This document shows positions 17,263 through 26,851 of a stretch of DNA of 64,000 nucleotides, piece by piece; position 1 is the stretch's first letter; the number at the start of each line of letters is the position of its first letter. This DNA comes from Wenzhouxiangella sp. XN79A. GTDB taxonomy: Bacteria > Pseudomonadota > Gammaproteobacteria > Xanthomonadales > Wenzhouxiangellaceae. The stretch spans positions 130,888 through 194,887 of the forward strand of contig NZ_JAAWWS010000157.1 in NCBI RefSeq assembly GCF_012272825.1. The letters run 5' to 3'. The notes under the pieces are model-generated. The model worked only from the letters and a program-made list of their open reading frames with translations. It had not been told where the DNA came from and did not search any database. The position numbers and the translations under genes are program-made.

Positions 17263-18218
17263 TCGCGTTCCAGCGCGCCCAGCTGCATCAAGCGATCGTA
17301 GCGCGCTTCGAGCCGCTCGCTGTCGGTCATGCGATCCAGCGTCTCGAGCTGGCTGACCAGCAGTTCCTTCAGCCGCTGGGCCATTTCGTCGGGGTTGCGG
17401 TGAGCGCCGCCCAGTGGTTCGCGGATCACGCTGTCGATCAGGCCCTGGGCCTTCAGTTTTTCCGCGGTCAGGCCCAGCGCGCCGGCCGCGATCTCGGCCT
17501 TGTCGGCGCTCTTGTAGAGGATCGATGCGCAGCCCTCCGGCGAGATCACCGAATAGATCGAGTACTGCAGCATGTTGGTCCGGTCGCCGACACCGATCGC
17601 CAGCGCGCCGCCCGAGCCGCCTTCGCCGATCACCGTGCAGATGATCGGAACCCGGAGCCTGGCCATGACCAGCAGGTTGCGCGCGATCGCCTCGGACTGG
17701 CCGCGCTCTTCGGCGCCGACGCCCGGGTAGGCGCCCGGGGTGTCGATGAAGGTGAAGATCGGCAGGCCGAAGCGGTTGGCCATCTCCATCAGGCGCTTGG
17801 CCTTGCGATAGCCCTCCGGGCGCGGCATGCCGAAATTGCGGTGGATCTTCTCCTTGGTGTCGCGGCCCTTCTGGTGCCCGATCACCATGCAGGCGCGGCC
17901 GTCGATCGCGGCCAGGCCGCCGACGATCGCGTGATCGTCGGCGAACATCCGGTCGCCGTGCAGTTCCTGGAAGCGGTCGAAGACCCGGGGAATGTAGTCC
18001 AGCGTATAGGGCCGCTCGGGATGGCGGGCCATCTGCGAGACCTGCCAGTCGGTCAGGCCGGAGAACACCGACTCGATCCGTTCGGCGCACTTGGCTTCGA
18101 GCCGCTGGATTTCCTCGTCGAGGTTGAGTTCCTGGCTGGTACCGACGTTGCGCAACTCGGCCAGCTTGGCTTCCAGCTCGACGATCGGCTGCTCGAAATC
18201 GAGGTGGTTGGAGGTCAT
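17259..18218 (-). CDS. accA: acetyl-CoA carboxylase carboxyltransferase subunit alpha
   Basis: A 319-residue alpha subunit of the carboxyltransferase that makes malonyl-CoA with AccD, the first step of fatty acid synthesis. The length and the whole sequence fit, from the N-terminal [18 protein letters not shown] helix to the [11 protein letters not shown] end of the crotonase-like domain. Oxyanion-hole regions such as [10 protein letters not shown] are intact. It overlaps tilS by 4 bp. The upstream gap to the divergent part of gluQ is 88 bp and could hold the promoter. Confidence 0.97.
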   Translation of the reverse strand: MTSNHLDFEQPIVELEAKLAELRNVGTSQELNLDEEIQRLEAKCAERIESVFSGLTDWQVSQMARHPERPYTLDYIPRVFDRFQELHGDRMFADDHAIVGGLAAIDGRACMVIGHQKGRDTKEKIHRNFGMPRPEGYRKAKRLMEMANRFGLPIFTFIDTPGAYPGVGAEERGQSEAIARNLLVMARLRVPIICTVIGEGGSGGALAIGVGDRTNMLQYSIYSVISPEGCASILYKSADKAEIAAGALGLTAEKLKAQGLIDSVIREPLGGAHRNPDEMAQRLKELLVSQLETLDRMTDSERLEARYDRLMQLGALERE

Positions 18219-18306
18219 GAGGCCTGCAAGAGACGAAGGGAAGACGACGGAGTATAGCGACCGCGCCGGACGACCGGAACCCGGTCCGGTCGCTCGACCG
18301 CCCTGG

Positions 18307-19200
18307 CTACAGCTCGAACGGTTCGGTCGGAATACGTCCGGTGGCCCAGCTGGCCCGCGCCCAGGCCCACAGTGCGTCCAGCGTTCGCCGTCCGGCCGGC
18401 GGCGGGTGACCGAGCACGCGCAGCGCCAGGGCCAGCGCTTCGGCGGCCGGGCGCGCAGTCACCGGATCGGCGCCGCTGGACTTCGACAGTTTGCGGCCGC
18501 TGGAATCGACCACCAGCGGCAGGTGCAGCCAGCGCGGCGGCGTTCCGCCCAGCGCCCGGTGCAGCGCCTGCTGGCGACCGGCCGAGTCGATCAGGTCGGC
18601 GCCGCGGACGACTTCGGTGATGCCCTCGTGCAGGTCGTCGACCACTGCCGCCAGCTGGTAGGCATGAAAGCCGTCGGCGCGCCGGATCACCACGTCGCCA
18701 CAGGTTTGCTCGAGGCGCTCCTCCCAGGCGCCGCGCAGCGGGTCCTGGACCCGGACAGGCTCGGCCGGCACCCGGAACCGCACGCTGCGCGCCGTCCGGC
18801 CCGGCGGCAGTCCACTGCGGCAGGTACCCGGATAGACGCCCGACGACGGCAGGTCGGCCCGGCTGCAGCCGCAGGCAAAGGCCAGGCCGTCGGCGAGCAG
18901 GCGCTCGACGGCGGCCGCGTGGCGCGGCGTGGACCGGCGCTGGTAGCGGACCGGCCCGTCGGGCGCCATGCCGAAGCGGGCCAGCGTGGCCAGCTGGTCC
19001 TCGGCTGCCCCCGGCACGACCCGCGGCGGATCGATGTCTTCGATCCGGACCTGCCAGAGGCCGCCGTGGCTGCGCGCCTGCAGGTAGCTGCCGACCGCCG
19101 CGACCAGCGAACCGAAATGCAGCGGGCCGGTCGGCGACGGCGCGAAGCGGCCGCGGTAACCGGTCGGCGGTCTCTTGTCTTCCGGGACGGAAGCGTCCAT
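18307..19200 (-). CDS. gluQ: glutamyl-Q tRNA(Asp) synthetase
   Basis: A 297-residue truncated paralogue of glutamyl-tRNA synthetase that attaches glutamate to queuosine in the anticodon of tRNA-Asp. The class I signature [12 protein letters not shown] lies at 19-30 (the HIGH motif is PLHFG) and the second signature KLSKS at 237-241. Cysteines C110, C112 and C127 with Y123 fit the zinc site of this family. The anticodon-binding domain of GluRS is absent, which distinguishes GluQ. It is divergent from htpX with only 38 bp between starts, so their promoters must overlap coding sequence or each other. Confidence 0.95.
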   Translation of the reverse strand: MDASVPEDKRPPTGYRGRFAPSPTGPLHFGSLVAAVGSYLQARSHGGLWQVRIEDIDPPRVVPGAAEDQLATLARFGMAPDGPVRYQRRSTPRHAAAVERLLADGLAFACGCSRADLPSSGVYPGTCRSGLPPGRTARSVRFRVPAEPVRVQDPLRGAWEERLEQTCGDVVIRRADGFHAYQLAAVVDDLHEGITEVVRGADLIDSAGRQQALHRALGGTPPRWLHLPLVVDSSGRKLSKSSGADPVTARPAAEALALALRVLGHPPPAGRRTLDALWAWARASWATGRIPTEPFEL

Positions 19201-19238
19201 ATTCGGGCTGATTTCCTTCGAGACTCGGGTCTGCCGAC

Positions 19239-20123
19239 ATGATGCGACGAATCGGACTGTTCCTGGCCACCAACCTGGCCATCCTGGTCGTTCTCGGGTT
19301 CGTGATGAACCTGATCGAGCCCTGGCTGCGTGCCCAGGGCATCGACTACAACTTCGCCTATACGCTGATCTTCGCCTTCCTGTTCGGGATGGGCGGCGCC
19401 TTCATCTCGCTGTTGATGAGCAAGAAGATCGCGCTGATGTCGACCGGCGCGAAGATCATCCAGCAGCCGTCCGGCGAGGTCGAGCGCTGGCTGGTGAGCA
19501 CGGTCGAGCGCCAGGCGCGCGAGGCCGGCATCGGCATGCCCGACGTGGCGATCTACGAGGCGGCCGAGCCGAACGCCTTCGCCACCGGCGCCTCGCGCAA
19601 CAAGGCGCTGGTCGCGGTCTCCACCGGGCTGCTGCGGGCGATGCGCAGGAACGAGGTCGAAGCCGTGCTGGCCCACGAGGTGTCGCACGTGGCCAACGGC
19701 GACATGATCACCATGACGCTGCTGCAGGGCGTGCTCAACACCTTCGTGCTGCTGCTGTCACGGGTCCTCGGCCAGATCATCGATCGCGCCGTGTTCCGCA
19801 ACGAACGAGGCTACGGACCGGGTTATTTCCTGGTGGTGTTCGTGCTGCAGATCGTGCTCGGCATCCTGGCCAGCATCATCGTGATGGCCTTCTCGCGCTG
19901 GCGCGAGTTCCGGGCCGATGCCGGCGGGGCCCGGCTTTCGGGTCGGCAGAACATGATCGCGGCGCTGGAACGCTTGCGCCAGAGCCAGCAGCCGGGTCAA
20001 TTGCCCGAGGCGGTCGAGGCCTTCGGAGTGCGCGGCCGGACCGGCATGGGCTTCAAGCGCCTGTTCATGAGCCATCCGCCGCTGGACGAACGGATCCGCG
20101 CGCTGCACGACGGCGCGGTCTGA
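19239..20123 (+). CDS. htpX: membrane zinc metalloprotease HtpX
   Basis: A 294-residue inner-membrane protease that degrades misfolded membrane proteins in the envelope stress response. Two N-terminal membrane helices (about 5-25 and 38-60) precede the zinc site HEVSH at 146-150. Further hydrophobic segments follow, then the third ligand glutamate in the motif E-F-R-A-D-A near 222. Length and layout match E. coli HtpX. It is probably monocistronic: a GC hairpin follows and the next gene is convergent. Confidence 0.96.
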   Translation: MMRRIGLFLATNLAILVVLGFVMNLIEPWLRAQGIDYNFAYTLIFAFLFGMGGAFISLLMSKKIALMSTGAKIIQQPSGEVERWLVSTVERQAREAGIGMPDVAIYEAAEPNAFATGASRNKALVAVSTGLLRAMRRNEVEAVLAHEVSHVANGDMITMTLLQGVLNTFVLLLSRVLGQIIDRAVFRNERGYGPGYFLVVFVLQIVLGILASIIVMAFSRWREFRADAGGARLSGRQNMIAALERLRQSQQPGQLPEAVEAFGVRGRTGMGFKRLFMSHPPLDERIRALHDGAV

Positions 20124-20129
20124 GCCGCA

Positions 20130-20150
20130 GGCCCGGCACCTCGCCGGGCC
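20130..20150. terminator. hairpin between convergent htpX and fimX-like genes
   Basis: A perfect 8-bp stem GGCCCGGC/GCCGGGCC with a 5-nt loop sits in the 50-bp gap between two converging stops. No U-tract follows on either strand, so it may be a weak bidirectional terminator or an mRNA-stabilising hairpin. Confidence 0.45.
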
Positions 20151-20173
20151 GGTTCGGCGCGCATCGCGGCGGA

Positions 20174-22216
20174 TCACTCGTCGCGGAGGAAGTCGTCCTG
20201 GACCAGGGTGATGCCGAACTGCCACAGTGCGGCCAGGTCGGCGGTGTTCTCCACCGGCGGTGCGATCACCTCCACGGCATGGCTCTTGGCGTCTCGGGTC
20301 AGCGCCTCGAGCGCGGCCCGGGCGGCGTCTCCCTTGCCGAGCGCGCCGGCGAGGTTTCCTTCGAGCTTGATGAAGTCGAAGCTCAGGTTCTTCAACAGCA
20401 TGTCGATGCGGGTCTCGAGCTCCACGCCGAGCAGGGCCAGCCGGACACCGCGAGCGACGAAGCGATTGGCGAAGCGCTGCACCTCGCGCAGGCTTTCGCG
20501 GATCTCGGGTTCGCGGACGCCGACGATCAGGCGCTGGCCGGGCATCTGCCCGCTTTCGATGCGTTCCTGCAGCCAGTCGCAGAAGGTCTCCTCGGTGATG
20601 CTGGGCAGCGACAGACCGACCAGCACGTCGGCATCGTCATCGTCCATGCCTTCGCCGCCGATCACCCGTTCGAGCAGGTCCCGGTCCAGGTCGGTGGCCA
20701 GGCCGGTCTTCACCGCCGCGGCGCGGAACGCGGACGGCAGGATGACCTCGTCGCTGCCTTCGACGCGCAGGCGCGCTTCGGTCTCGATGATCCGGAACTC
20801 GTCGTCTTCCATACTGGTGATCGGAAGGTGGATCAGCCGGAATTCGCGGTTGTTCAGCGCGTGGCGCAGGCGCTCCGACCACTGCGCCAGGTCATCGCCG
20901 TCGGCCGCTTCGGCGCTGGGCCGGTAGCGGACGTAGCAGTTGCCGCCGGTGCGCTCGGCCTCGTGCAGTGCGCCCTGGGCCTGGGCCAGCAGCTCATCGC
21001 CGCTGAACATCTGGCCGGTGCCCAGTGACAGGCCGACGCTGACGGTGATCGTCGGCGACTTGCCGCCGATCTCGAGGATCTTGCCGGAGAAGTGTTCGAC
21101 CAGCCGGGTCGCCAGCGCAACGGTGTCGCCGCGATCGGCGGTGCACTGGCACAGCGCGAGCACGTGATCGGACAGCCGGGCCGGATACAGGCCTTCGTCG
21201 ACCACTTCGCCGAACAGTTCGGCCATCTGCTTGATGATCTGGTCCGAGGCCGCGGCGCCGACCTTCTTCTGCAGGCTGGCGTAGTCGTCGATGGCGACCA
21301 GAAGAACGGCGACATGGGTGTCGTCGTCGATCGAGGCGGTGACCTCGCTGAGCGTGGCGATGAACGCCTGGCGATTCATCAGGCCGGTGACCAGGTCGCG
21401 CGAGCGCAGCTTTTCGAGCTCCTGCTGCAGTTCCTCGGAGTCGCCGAGGGCGACCTGTTCGCGAATCATGATCTGGGTGCAGGCCTCGCCGTCGTAGCGG
21501 GCCGGCGAGAAGTCGGCCCGGGCGCGGAATTCGCTGCCGTCGGCGCGCTGGGCCTGGACGTCGATCGGCGCGTCGGGAATCTCGCCTTTCGACAGGGCGC
21601 GCAGCAGGGTCTTCAGGTCGGTGCCGTCGTTGGCGGCCGGCAGCAGGTCGAGGATGGAAAACCCTTCGAGCTCGTCGAATCCGGCGTAGCCGAACTGTTC
21701 GAGGTAGCTCGGGTTGGCGTAGATGTGCAGGCCTTCGTGCAGATAGGCGATGGCCTCGCGCGAGGATTCCAGCAGCAGGTTGTAGCGTTCCTGGATGTCG
21801 CTGACCTGGCGCAGCGCCTCGGTCTGCTCGCGGCCGGTCGCGATCAGCCGGGCGCGTTCGCGGATCAGCCGCGCCGCGTTGCGCGGATCGTCGACGCGCG
21901 CGATGCCCTCCATCGAGACCTGGGCGGCGGCCGCGGCGGACTCGGGCTCGGGGTCGGCCAGCGCCAGGATCGGCGGCGCCGCGGACTGGTTGCGCAGCGC
22001 GCGGACCAGCGGATCGAGCAGCGCGTGGCTGCCGGCATGAACGTGGATGACCGCGAGGTCGATCCGGCCTTCGTCCAGCGTCCGGCTGATCGCGTTGGGC
22101 GTATCGGCGAACTGGAAGATCAGCGTCGCATCGCCGACCGCAGTCTCCAGTTCACTGACGATGCCGGGGTCGTCGTCGACGATCAGTAGATTGAGTCGAT
22201 CCTGGCGTTCCGCCAT
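20174..22216 (-). CDS. fimX: FimX-like REC-PAS-GGDEF-EAL protein with degenerate catalytic motifs
   Basis: A 680-residue protein with a receiver-like domain (D14-D16, residues 1-125), a PAS domain (about 145-260), a GGDEF domain (about 280-440) and an EAL domain (about 445-680). The GGDEF signature is replaced by L-S-D-H-V (348-352), and the EAL signature by E-T-E-A-R (478-482). It should therefore neither make nor cleave c-di-GMP. This is the architecture and degeneracy of FimX, a c-di-GMP receptor that controls type IV pilus assembly in Pseudomonas and Xanthomonas. A PilH-like regulator elsewhere in the window fits twitching motility. No pil structural gene adjoins, and ligand binding is inferred. 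Confidence 0.8.
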   Translation of the reverse strand: MAERQDRLNLLIVDDDPGIVSELETAVGDATLIFQFADTPNAISRTLDEGRIDLAVIHVHAGSHALLDPLVRALRNQSAAPPILALADPEPESAAAAAQVSMEGIARVDDPRNAARLIRERARLIATGREQTEALRQVSDIQERYNLLLESSREAIAYLHEGLHIYANPSYLEQFGYAGFDELEGFSILDLLPAANDGTDLKTLLRALSKGEIPDAPIDVQAQRADGSEFRARADFSPARYDGEACTQIMIREQVALGDSEELQQELEKLRSRDLVTGLMNRQAFIATLSEVTASIDDDTHVAVLLVAIDDYASLQKKVGAAASDQIIKQMAELFGEVVDEGLYPARLSDHVLALCQCTADRGDTVALATRLVEHFSGKILEIGGKSPTITVSVGLSLGTGQMFSGDELLAQAQGALHEAERTGGNCYVRYRPSAEAADGDDLAQWSERLRHALNNREFRLIHLPITSMEDDEFRIIETEARLRVEGSDEVILPSAFRAAAVKTGLATDLDRDLLERVIGGEGMDDDDADVLVGLSLPSITEETFCDWLQERIESGQMPGQRLIVGVREPEIRESLREVQRFANRFVARGVRLALLGVELETRIDMLLKNLSFDFIKLEGNLAGALGKGDAARAALEALTRDAKSHAVEVIAPPVENTADLAALWQFGITLVQDDFLRDE

Positions 22217-22391
22217 GCCTGCTCCTCCGCCGCGTTGTCGGCGAGATTCCGTTCCGTGGACGGCGCCGCGATCCGGTCCGATCCAGCCTCGTTCGGATTC
22301 CCGTTCGAATGGTTCTGTTCTCGTCCTTCCCCCGTTGCCGCCGCATTCTACGCCGACCGCGCCGCCGGCGCGACGTCCGCGGCGCGCCCGG

Positions 22392-23393
22392 CTACAGCAC
22401 CGGCAGCTTGTACGGCGCGCCGGCCCGTTCGCGGACCAGCCGGGGAACCAGGTAGCCGGGCAGCACGACGCGCAGGGCGTCCACCAGGCCGCGCGCGCGC
22501 GGCTCGTCGACGTCGAAGTGCGCGCTGCCCGCGACCCGGTCGAGCAGGTGCAGATAGTAGGGCAGGGCGCCGGCCTCGAAGCCGGTCTCCATCAGCGCCT
22601 GCAAGCGCTCGGCGTCGTCGTTGACGCCGGCCAGCAGCACGGCCTGGTTCAGCACCCAGGCGCCGGCATCGCGCAGCCGGCCGAGCGCGGCCGCGGCCGC
22701 GCCGTCGAACTCCTGTGCATGGTTGGCGTGGACGACCACCACGCAGTCCCAGGGCAGCCCGGCCAGCCAGTCGGTCAGGCCGGCGTCGACCCGGGCGGGC
22801 AGGGTCACCGGCATCCGGCTGTGGATGCGCAGGCGGCGGATGTGACCGAGATCGAGCAGCCGGTCGGTCAGGCGCCGCAGGCGATCGGTGGTCAGCATCA
22901 GCGGATCGCCGCCGGACAGGATGAGCTCGCTGACTTCGCGGTGCGCGCGCAGGTAGTCGGCCAGCGCGTCCCACTCCGACGGCACGGCCTGGGCTTCGGA
23001 ATAGGGAAACTCGCGCCGGAAGCAGTAGCGGCAGTGGATGGCGCAGGCGCCGGTGGTGATCACCAGGACCCGACCGGTGTACTTGTGCAGCAGGCCGTGC
23101 CCGGCGCGGCTGGCCGTATCGCCGACCGGGTCGGCGCTGAAGCCTGCCACATCGATCCGCTCCCGGGTCAGCGGCAGGACCTGTCGCAGCAGCGGGTCGT
23201 CCGGGTCGCCGGGCCGCATCCGGTCGCTGAACGCGCGCGGCACGCGCAGCGGAAACGGGCTGTCCGGGTCCAGTCCGACGGCACCGGCATCGAGACCGAG
23301 ATGGGCCAGCAGTGCATGGCCGTCGCGCCACCCGTCGCGCAGCTGCTGCTGCCAGTTCAGGGTCGACGAGGATGGCTCCGGGACAGGTATCAT
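22392..23393 (-). CDS. epmB: EF-P beta-lysylation protein EpmB (lysine 2,3-aminomutase family)
   Basis: A 333-residue radical-SAM enzyme that converts L-alpha-lysine to R-beta-lysine for modification of elongation factor P. The cluster cysteines are C117, C121 and C124 in C-A-I-H-C-R-Y-C-F-R-R. SGGDPLM and HANHAQE motifs of the aminomutase family are present, and the short C-terminus fits EpmB rather than catabolic KamA. The start ATG at 23393 is 108 bp from the divergent efp start, the usual pairing. Longer upstream reading would run into efp. EpmA, the ligase partner, is not in the window. Confidence 0.93.
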   Translation of the reverse strand: MIPVPEPSSSTLNWQQQLRDGWRDGHALLAHLGLDAGAVGLDPDSPFPLRVPRAFSDRMRPGDPDDPLLRQVLPLTRERIDVAGFSADPVGDTASRAGHGLLHKYTGRVLVITTGACAIHCRYCFRREFPYSEAQAVPSEWDALADYLRAHREVSELILSGGDPLMLTTDRLRRLTDRLLDLGHIRRLRIHSRMPVTLPARVDAGLTDWLAGLPWDCVVVVHANHAQEFDGAAAAALGRLRDAGAWVLNQAVLLAGVNDDAERLQALMETGFEAGALPYYLHLLDRVAGSAHFDVDEPRARGLVDALRVVLPGYLVPRLVRERAGAPYKLPVL

Positions 23394-23501
23394 AGCGGGC
23401 TTGATTCGAAACGCGACGGGTCGGTCGCAGGCAACGGGCGCGGGCCGGTCCCGCAGCGAGCCCCATTGTAGAAGACCGGCAAGCAAACCAGTGGAGACAA
23501 C

Positions 23502-24071
23502 ATGGCAAGTTACGGATTGAACGACGTCAAGAACGGCCTGAAGGTGCTGATCAACGGCGATCCCCACACCATCACCGACACCGAATTCGTCAAGCCGGGC
23601 AAGGGTCAGGCCTTCACCCGCTTCAAGGTCCGCAACCTGAAGACCGGCCGGGTGGTCGAGAAGACGATCAAGGCCAACGAAACGCTCGAGGGCGCCGACG
23701 TGTTCGAAAAGGAGGTCCAGTACCTCTACTCCGACGGCGAGTTCTGGCACTTCATGGACCCGGACAGCTTCGAGCAGCTGGCCGCCGACGCGTCGGCCAT
23801 CGGCGACAACGCCAAGTGGCTGAAGGAAGAGGACCGCTGCCAGATCACGCTGTTCAACGGCGAGCCGATCACCGTCATGCCGCCGAACTTCGTCGAGCTG
23901 AAGGTGGTCCAGACCGACCCCGGCGAGCGCGGCGATACCTCCGGGGGCGGCGGCAAGCCGGCCGAGCTGGAGACCGGCGCGGTGGTCCGAGTACCGCTGT
24001 TCATCAACGAAGGCGAAGTGCTGCGCATCGACACCCGTTCCGGCGAGTACGTCTCGCGCGTCAAGGACTGA
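23502..24071 (+). CDS. efp: elongation factor P
   Basis: A 189-residue translation factor that relieves ribosome stalling at polyproline stretches. The tip of domain I carries the modification site K34 in K-P-G-K-G-Q-A-F, which is the lysine-type (EpmAB) version rather than the arginine type of Pseudomonas. It agrees with epmB being divergently encoded. All three beta-barrel domains are present up to the conserved [13 protein letters not shown] end. It leads a closely packed string of genes, with the MTA/SAH deaminase starting 7 bp after its stop. GGAGA serves as its ribosome binding site. Confidence 0.98.
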   Translation: MASYGLNDVKNGLKVLINGDPHTITDTEFVKPGKGQAFTRFKVRNLKTGRVVEKTIKANETLEGADVFEKEVQYLYSDGEFWHFMDPDSFEQLAADASAIGDNAKWLKEEDRCQITLFNGEPITVMPPNFVELKVVQTDPGERGDTSGGGGKPAELETGAVVRVPLFINEGEVLRIDTRSGEYVSRVKD

Positions 24072-24078
24072 TCGCCCG

Positions 24079-25407
24079 ATGGGTCGTCAGGCGCTGCTGC
24101 CCGAATGGGTGGTCCCGGTCGTTCCCGAAGGTCGGGTGCTGACCGGGACCGCGGTGGTCCTGGACGGCGAGCGCATCGAAGCGCTGGTGCCGATCGCCGA
24201 GCTCGACGCGGCCTGTCCGGACGCCGAGCGCATCGATCTGCCCGGCCGCGCGCTGATGCCGGGGCTGGTCAACATGCACACCCACAGCGCGATGGCGCTG
24301 CTGCGCGGGCTGGCCGACGACCTGCCGCTGATGCGCTGGCTCGAAGACCACATCTGGCCGGCCGAAGGTCGACTGATGGGGCCGGACTACGTGCGTGCCG
24401 GCACCGAGCTGGCGATTGCCGAGATGCTTCGGGGCGGTACCACGACCTTCAACGACAACTACTTCTTCCCCGACGTCACCGCCGAGGTCGCGGTCCGGGT
24501 CGGCATGCGGGCCGTGGTCGGAATGCCGGTGATCCGGTTTCCGACCGCCTGGGCGCAGACCGAGGACGAGTACTTCCGCCGCGGGCTGGAGGTCCACGAG
24601 CGCTTCCAGGGCGAGCCGCTGGTCGGCGTCACCTTCGTCCCGCACGCGCCCTATTCGGTCGACGACTCGGCCTTCGAGCGCATCCGGACGCTGGCCGAGG
24701 AGCTCGACCTGGTGGTGCACCTGCACCTGCTGGAAGCCGCCGGCGAGATCGAGTCCAGCCGGCGCGAGCACGGCATGCATCCGCTGGACCGGCTCGAGAA
24801 GCTCGGCCTGCTGGGGCCGCGCCTGCTGGCGGTGCACATGACCCAGCTGAGCGCCGCCGATATTCTGCGGCTGGCCCGGGCCGGTGTCCACGTGGTGCAC
24901 TGCCCGGATTCGAACCTGAAGCTGGCCAGCGGCATCTGCCCGGTCGCCGAACTGGACGCCGCCGGCGTCAACGTCTGCATCGGCACCGACGGCGCGGCCA
25001 GCAACAACGACCTGGACCTGCTGGCCGAGACCCGGCTGGCCGCGCTGCTGGCCAAGGGCCGCTCGGGCAATCCCGAGGCCGTGCCCGCCGCGCGCGCGCT
25101 GTCGATGGCCACTCTTCACGGCGCGCGGGCGCTGGGCATGGAAGATCGGATCGGCAGCATCGAAGCCGGCAAGCAGGCCGACCTGGCCGCGATCCGGCTC
25201 GACTGCATCGAGACCGAACCGGTTCACCACGTCATCTCCCAGCTGGTCTATGCCGCGCCGCGGTGCCAGTTCACCGATGTCTGGGTGGCCGGACGGCGGC
25301 TGCTGAACGACCGGTCGCTGACCACGCTGGACGAGGCCGCGCTGCTGACCCAGACCCGGAATTGGCGCCAGCGGATCGCGACCCTCCCGACCGAGGCCGA
25401 CGCATGA
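24079..25407 (+). CDS. mtaD: 5-methylthioadenosine/S-adenosylhomocysteine deaminase (TRZ/ATZ family)
   Basis: A 442-residue zinc amidohydrolase that should deaminate MTA, SAH or related adenosines. The metal ligands H67 and H69 are in NMHTHSA. HAPYSV, the HVVHCPDSN region and TDGAASNND carry the remaining metal and substrate residues. The same family next to ubiG and a HAD phosphatase is seen in Pseudomonas, where it is annotated TRZ/ATZ hydrolase. It starts 7 bp after efp, and its stop overlaps the ubiG start by 4 bp. Exact substrate preference cannot be read from the sequence. Confidence 0.92.
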   Translation: MGRQALLPEWVVPVVPEGRVLTGTAVVLDGERIEALVPIAELDAACPDAERIDLPGRALMPGLVNMHTHSAMALLRGLADDLPLMRWLEDHIWPAEGRLMGPDYVRAGTELAIAEMLRGGTTTFNDNYFFPDVTAEVAVRVGMRAVVGMPVIRFPTAWAQTEDEYFRRGLEVHERFQGEPLVGVTFVPHAPYSVDDSAFERIRTLAEELDLVVHLHLLEAAGEIESSRREHGMHPLDRLEKLGLLGPRLLAVHMTQLSAADILRLARAGVHVVHCPDSNLKLASGICPVAELDAAGVNVCIGTDGAASNNDLDLLAETRLAALLAKGRSGNPEAVPAARALSMATLHGARALGMEDRIGSIEAGKQADLAAIRLDCIETEPVHHVISQLVYAAPRCQFTDVWVAGRRLLNDRSLTTLDEAALLTQTRNWRQRIATLPTEADA

Positions 25408-26171
25408 ACAGCTCTTCTGCCCCCGAATCCGAATCCGAAGCCCGTCCCGCCGGCGACCTCGTGACCGACCGGGAAAACCTCGACCCGCGCGAGACCCGGG
25501 CCTTCGACCGGCTGGCGTCGCGCTGGTGGGATCCCGAGGGCGAGTTCCGCCCGCTGCACGACATCAACGGTCCGCGCGCCGACTGGATCGAACAGCGCGC
25601 GGCGCTCGACGGCGCCGCGCTGCTCGACGTCGGCTGCGGCGGCGGCCTGTTGACCGAAGCGATGGCCGAACGCGGTGCGCGCGTCACCGGCATCGACCGG
25701 GCCGGCAAGGCACTGAAGGTGGCCCAGCTGCACCGGATCGAGTCGGGTCTGGAGGTCGACTACCGCGAGGTCACCGCCGAGGCGCTGGCCGCGGAGTCGC
25801 CGGGCGCCTACGATGTGGTCACCTGCCTGGAAATGCTCGAGCACGTGCCCGAGCCGGCCAGCGTGGTCCGCGCCTGCTTCGCGCTGGCCCGGCCCGGCGG
25901 CCAGCTGTTCTTCAGTACCATCAACCGCTCGCCGCTGGCCTGGGCCACGGCCATCGTCGGTGCCGAGTACCTGCTGCAACTGCTGCCGCGCGGCACCCAC
26001 CGCTACGATCGGCTGATCCGGCCGTCCGAACTGGCCGGCTTCGTGCGCGCTGCCGGCGGTGACGTGGTCGAGATCGCCGGCATGCACTACAACCCGTTCT
26101 CGCGCAGCGTGCGCATCGACGGACGGCCGCGCGTCAACTACCTGCTGCACGCCCGCAAGCCCGAGGCATGA
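25404..26171 (+). CDS. ubiG: ubiquinone biosynthesis O-methyltransferase
   Basis: A 255-residue SAM-dependent methyltransferase that performs both O-methylations in ubiquinone synthesis. Hallmarks are F-D-R-L-A-S-R-W-W-D-P-E-G (34-46), the SAM motif DVGCGGG at 75-81, CLEMLEHV, and FFSTINRS. The extended N-terminus (about 25 residues, Ser/Glu-rich) is unusual but starts at the ATG overlapping the previous stop. Its own stop overlaps the phosphatase start by 4 bp. It acts on a membrane-bound quinone intermediate. Confidence 0.97.
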   Translation: MNSSSAPESESEARPAGDLVTDRENLDPRETRAFDRLASRWWDPEGEFRPLHDINGPRADWIEQRAALDGAALLDVGCGGGLLTEAMAERGARVTGIDRAGKALKVAQLHRIESGLEVDYREVTAEALAAESPGAYDVVTCLEMLEHVPEPASVVRACFALARPGGQLFFSTINRSPLAWATAIVGAEYLLQLLPRGTHRYDRLIRPSELAGFVRAAGGDVVEIAGMHYNPFSRSVRIDGRPRVNYLLHARKPEA

Positions 26172-26851
26172 CCGGCTCCGCCCTGCGCGCCGTGCTGTTC
26201 GACCTGGACGGCACGCTGGCCGATACCGCGCCCGACCTGGTCGGCGCGGTCGCCCGGCTGCGCGCGCGGCTGGGCCTGGCCGAGATCGATCTCGGCCACC
26301 TGCCGCCGCTGGCGGGGCAGGGTGCGCTGGCGCTGATGGCTGCCGGCGTGCCCGAACTCGACGAGGCGCAGCGCGAGGTCTGGCGATCGGCCTACCTCGA
26401 GGACTACCGCGCCCACTGCTGGGACGACAGTCGGCCCTTCGACGGCGTGCCCGACCTGCTCGAGCGACTCGACGCGATGGGCCTGAAGATCGGCGTGGTC
26501 ACCAACAAGCTGCGCGCGCTGGCCGAGCCGCTGATCCGCCGGGCCGGTTGGGCCGACCGGGTCGCTGCGCTGGTCGGCGGCGACGACACGGATCGTCCGA
26601 AGCCGGCTCCGGACCCGGTCGAACAGGCCTGCCGCCTGCTCGGTGTCGCGCCCGGCGAGGCGGTGATGGTCGGCGACGATCGGCGCGACATCCAGGCCGG
26701 CCGCGCCGCCGGAAGCCGGACCGTCGCTGCGGCCTGGGGCTACCTGGCAGCCAGCGAGGATCCGGCCGGATGGGGCGCGGATGCCCTGATCCGGCGCCCG
26801 ATCGACCTGCTCGCCGCGCTGGCCGAGATCCAGACCGGAACGCTGCGATGA
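26168..26851 (+). CDS. gph: HAD-family phosphatase, phosphoglycolate or MurNAc-6-phosphate phosphatase
   Basis: A 227-residue HAD hydrolase of subclass IA. The nucleophile motif is F-D-L-D-G-T (11-16), followed by a helical cap, the VVTNK threonine motif, the conserved K in RPKPAPDP, and a GDDRRD aspartate pair. It is generally annotated phosphoglycolate phosphatase. In Pseudomonas the protein encoded in this same order (deaminase, ubiG, HAD) is MupP, which dephosphorylates MurNAc-6-phosphate in cell-wall recycling, so MupP is a serious alternative. Start and stop both overlap neighbours by 4 bp. Confidence 0.88.
   Translation: MTGSALRAVLFDLDGTLADTAPDLVGAVARLRARLGLAEIDLGHLPPLAGQGALALMAAGVPELDEAQREVWRSAYLEDYRAHCWDDSRPFDGVPDLLERLDAMGLKIGVVTNKLRALAEPLIRRAGWADRVAALVGGDDTDRPKPAPDPVEQACRLLGVAPGEAVMVGDDRRDIQAGRAAGSRTVAAAWGYLAASEDPAGWGADALIRRPIDLLAALAEIQTGTLR

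Noticed and set aside
24105..26171. Apparent 688-residue fusion ending in UbiG
   Set aside because: The first two thirds are the wrong frame of the deaminase gene. UbiG starts at the ATG at 25404 that overlaps the deaminase stop by 4 bp.
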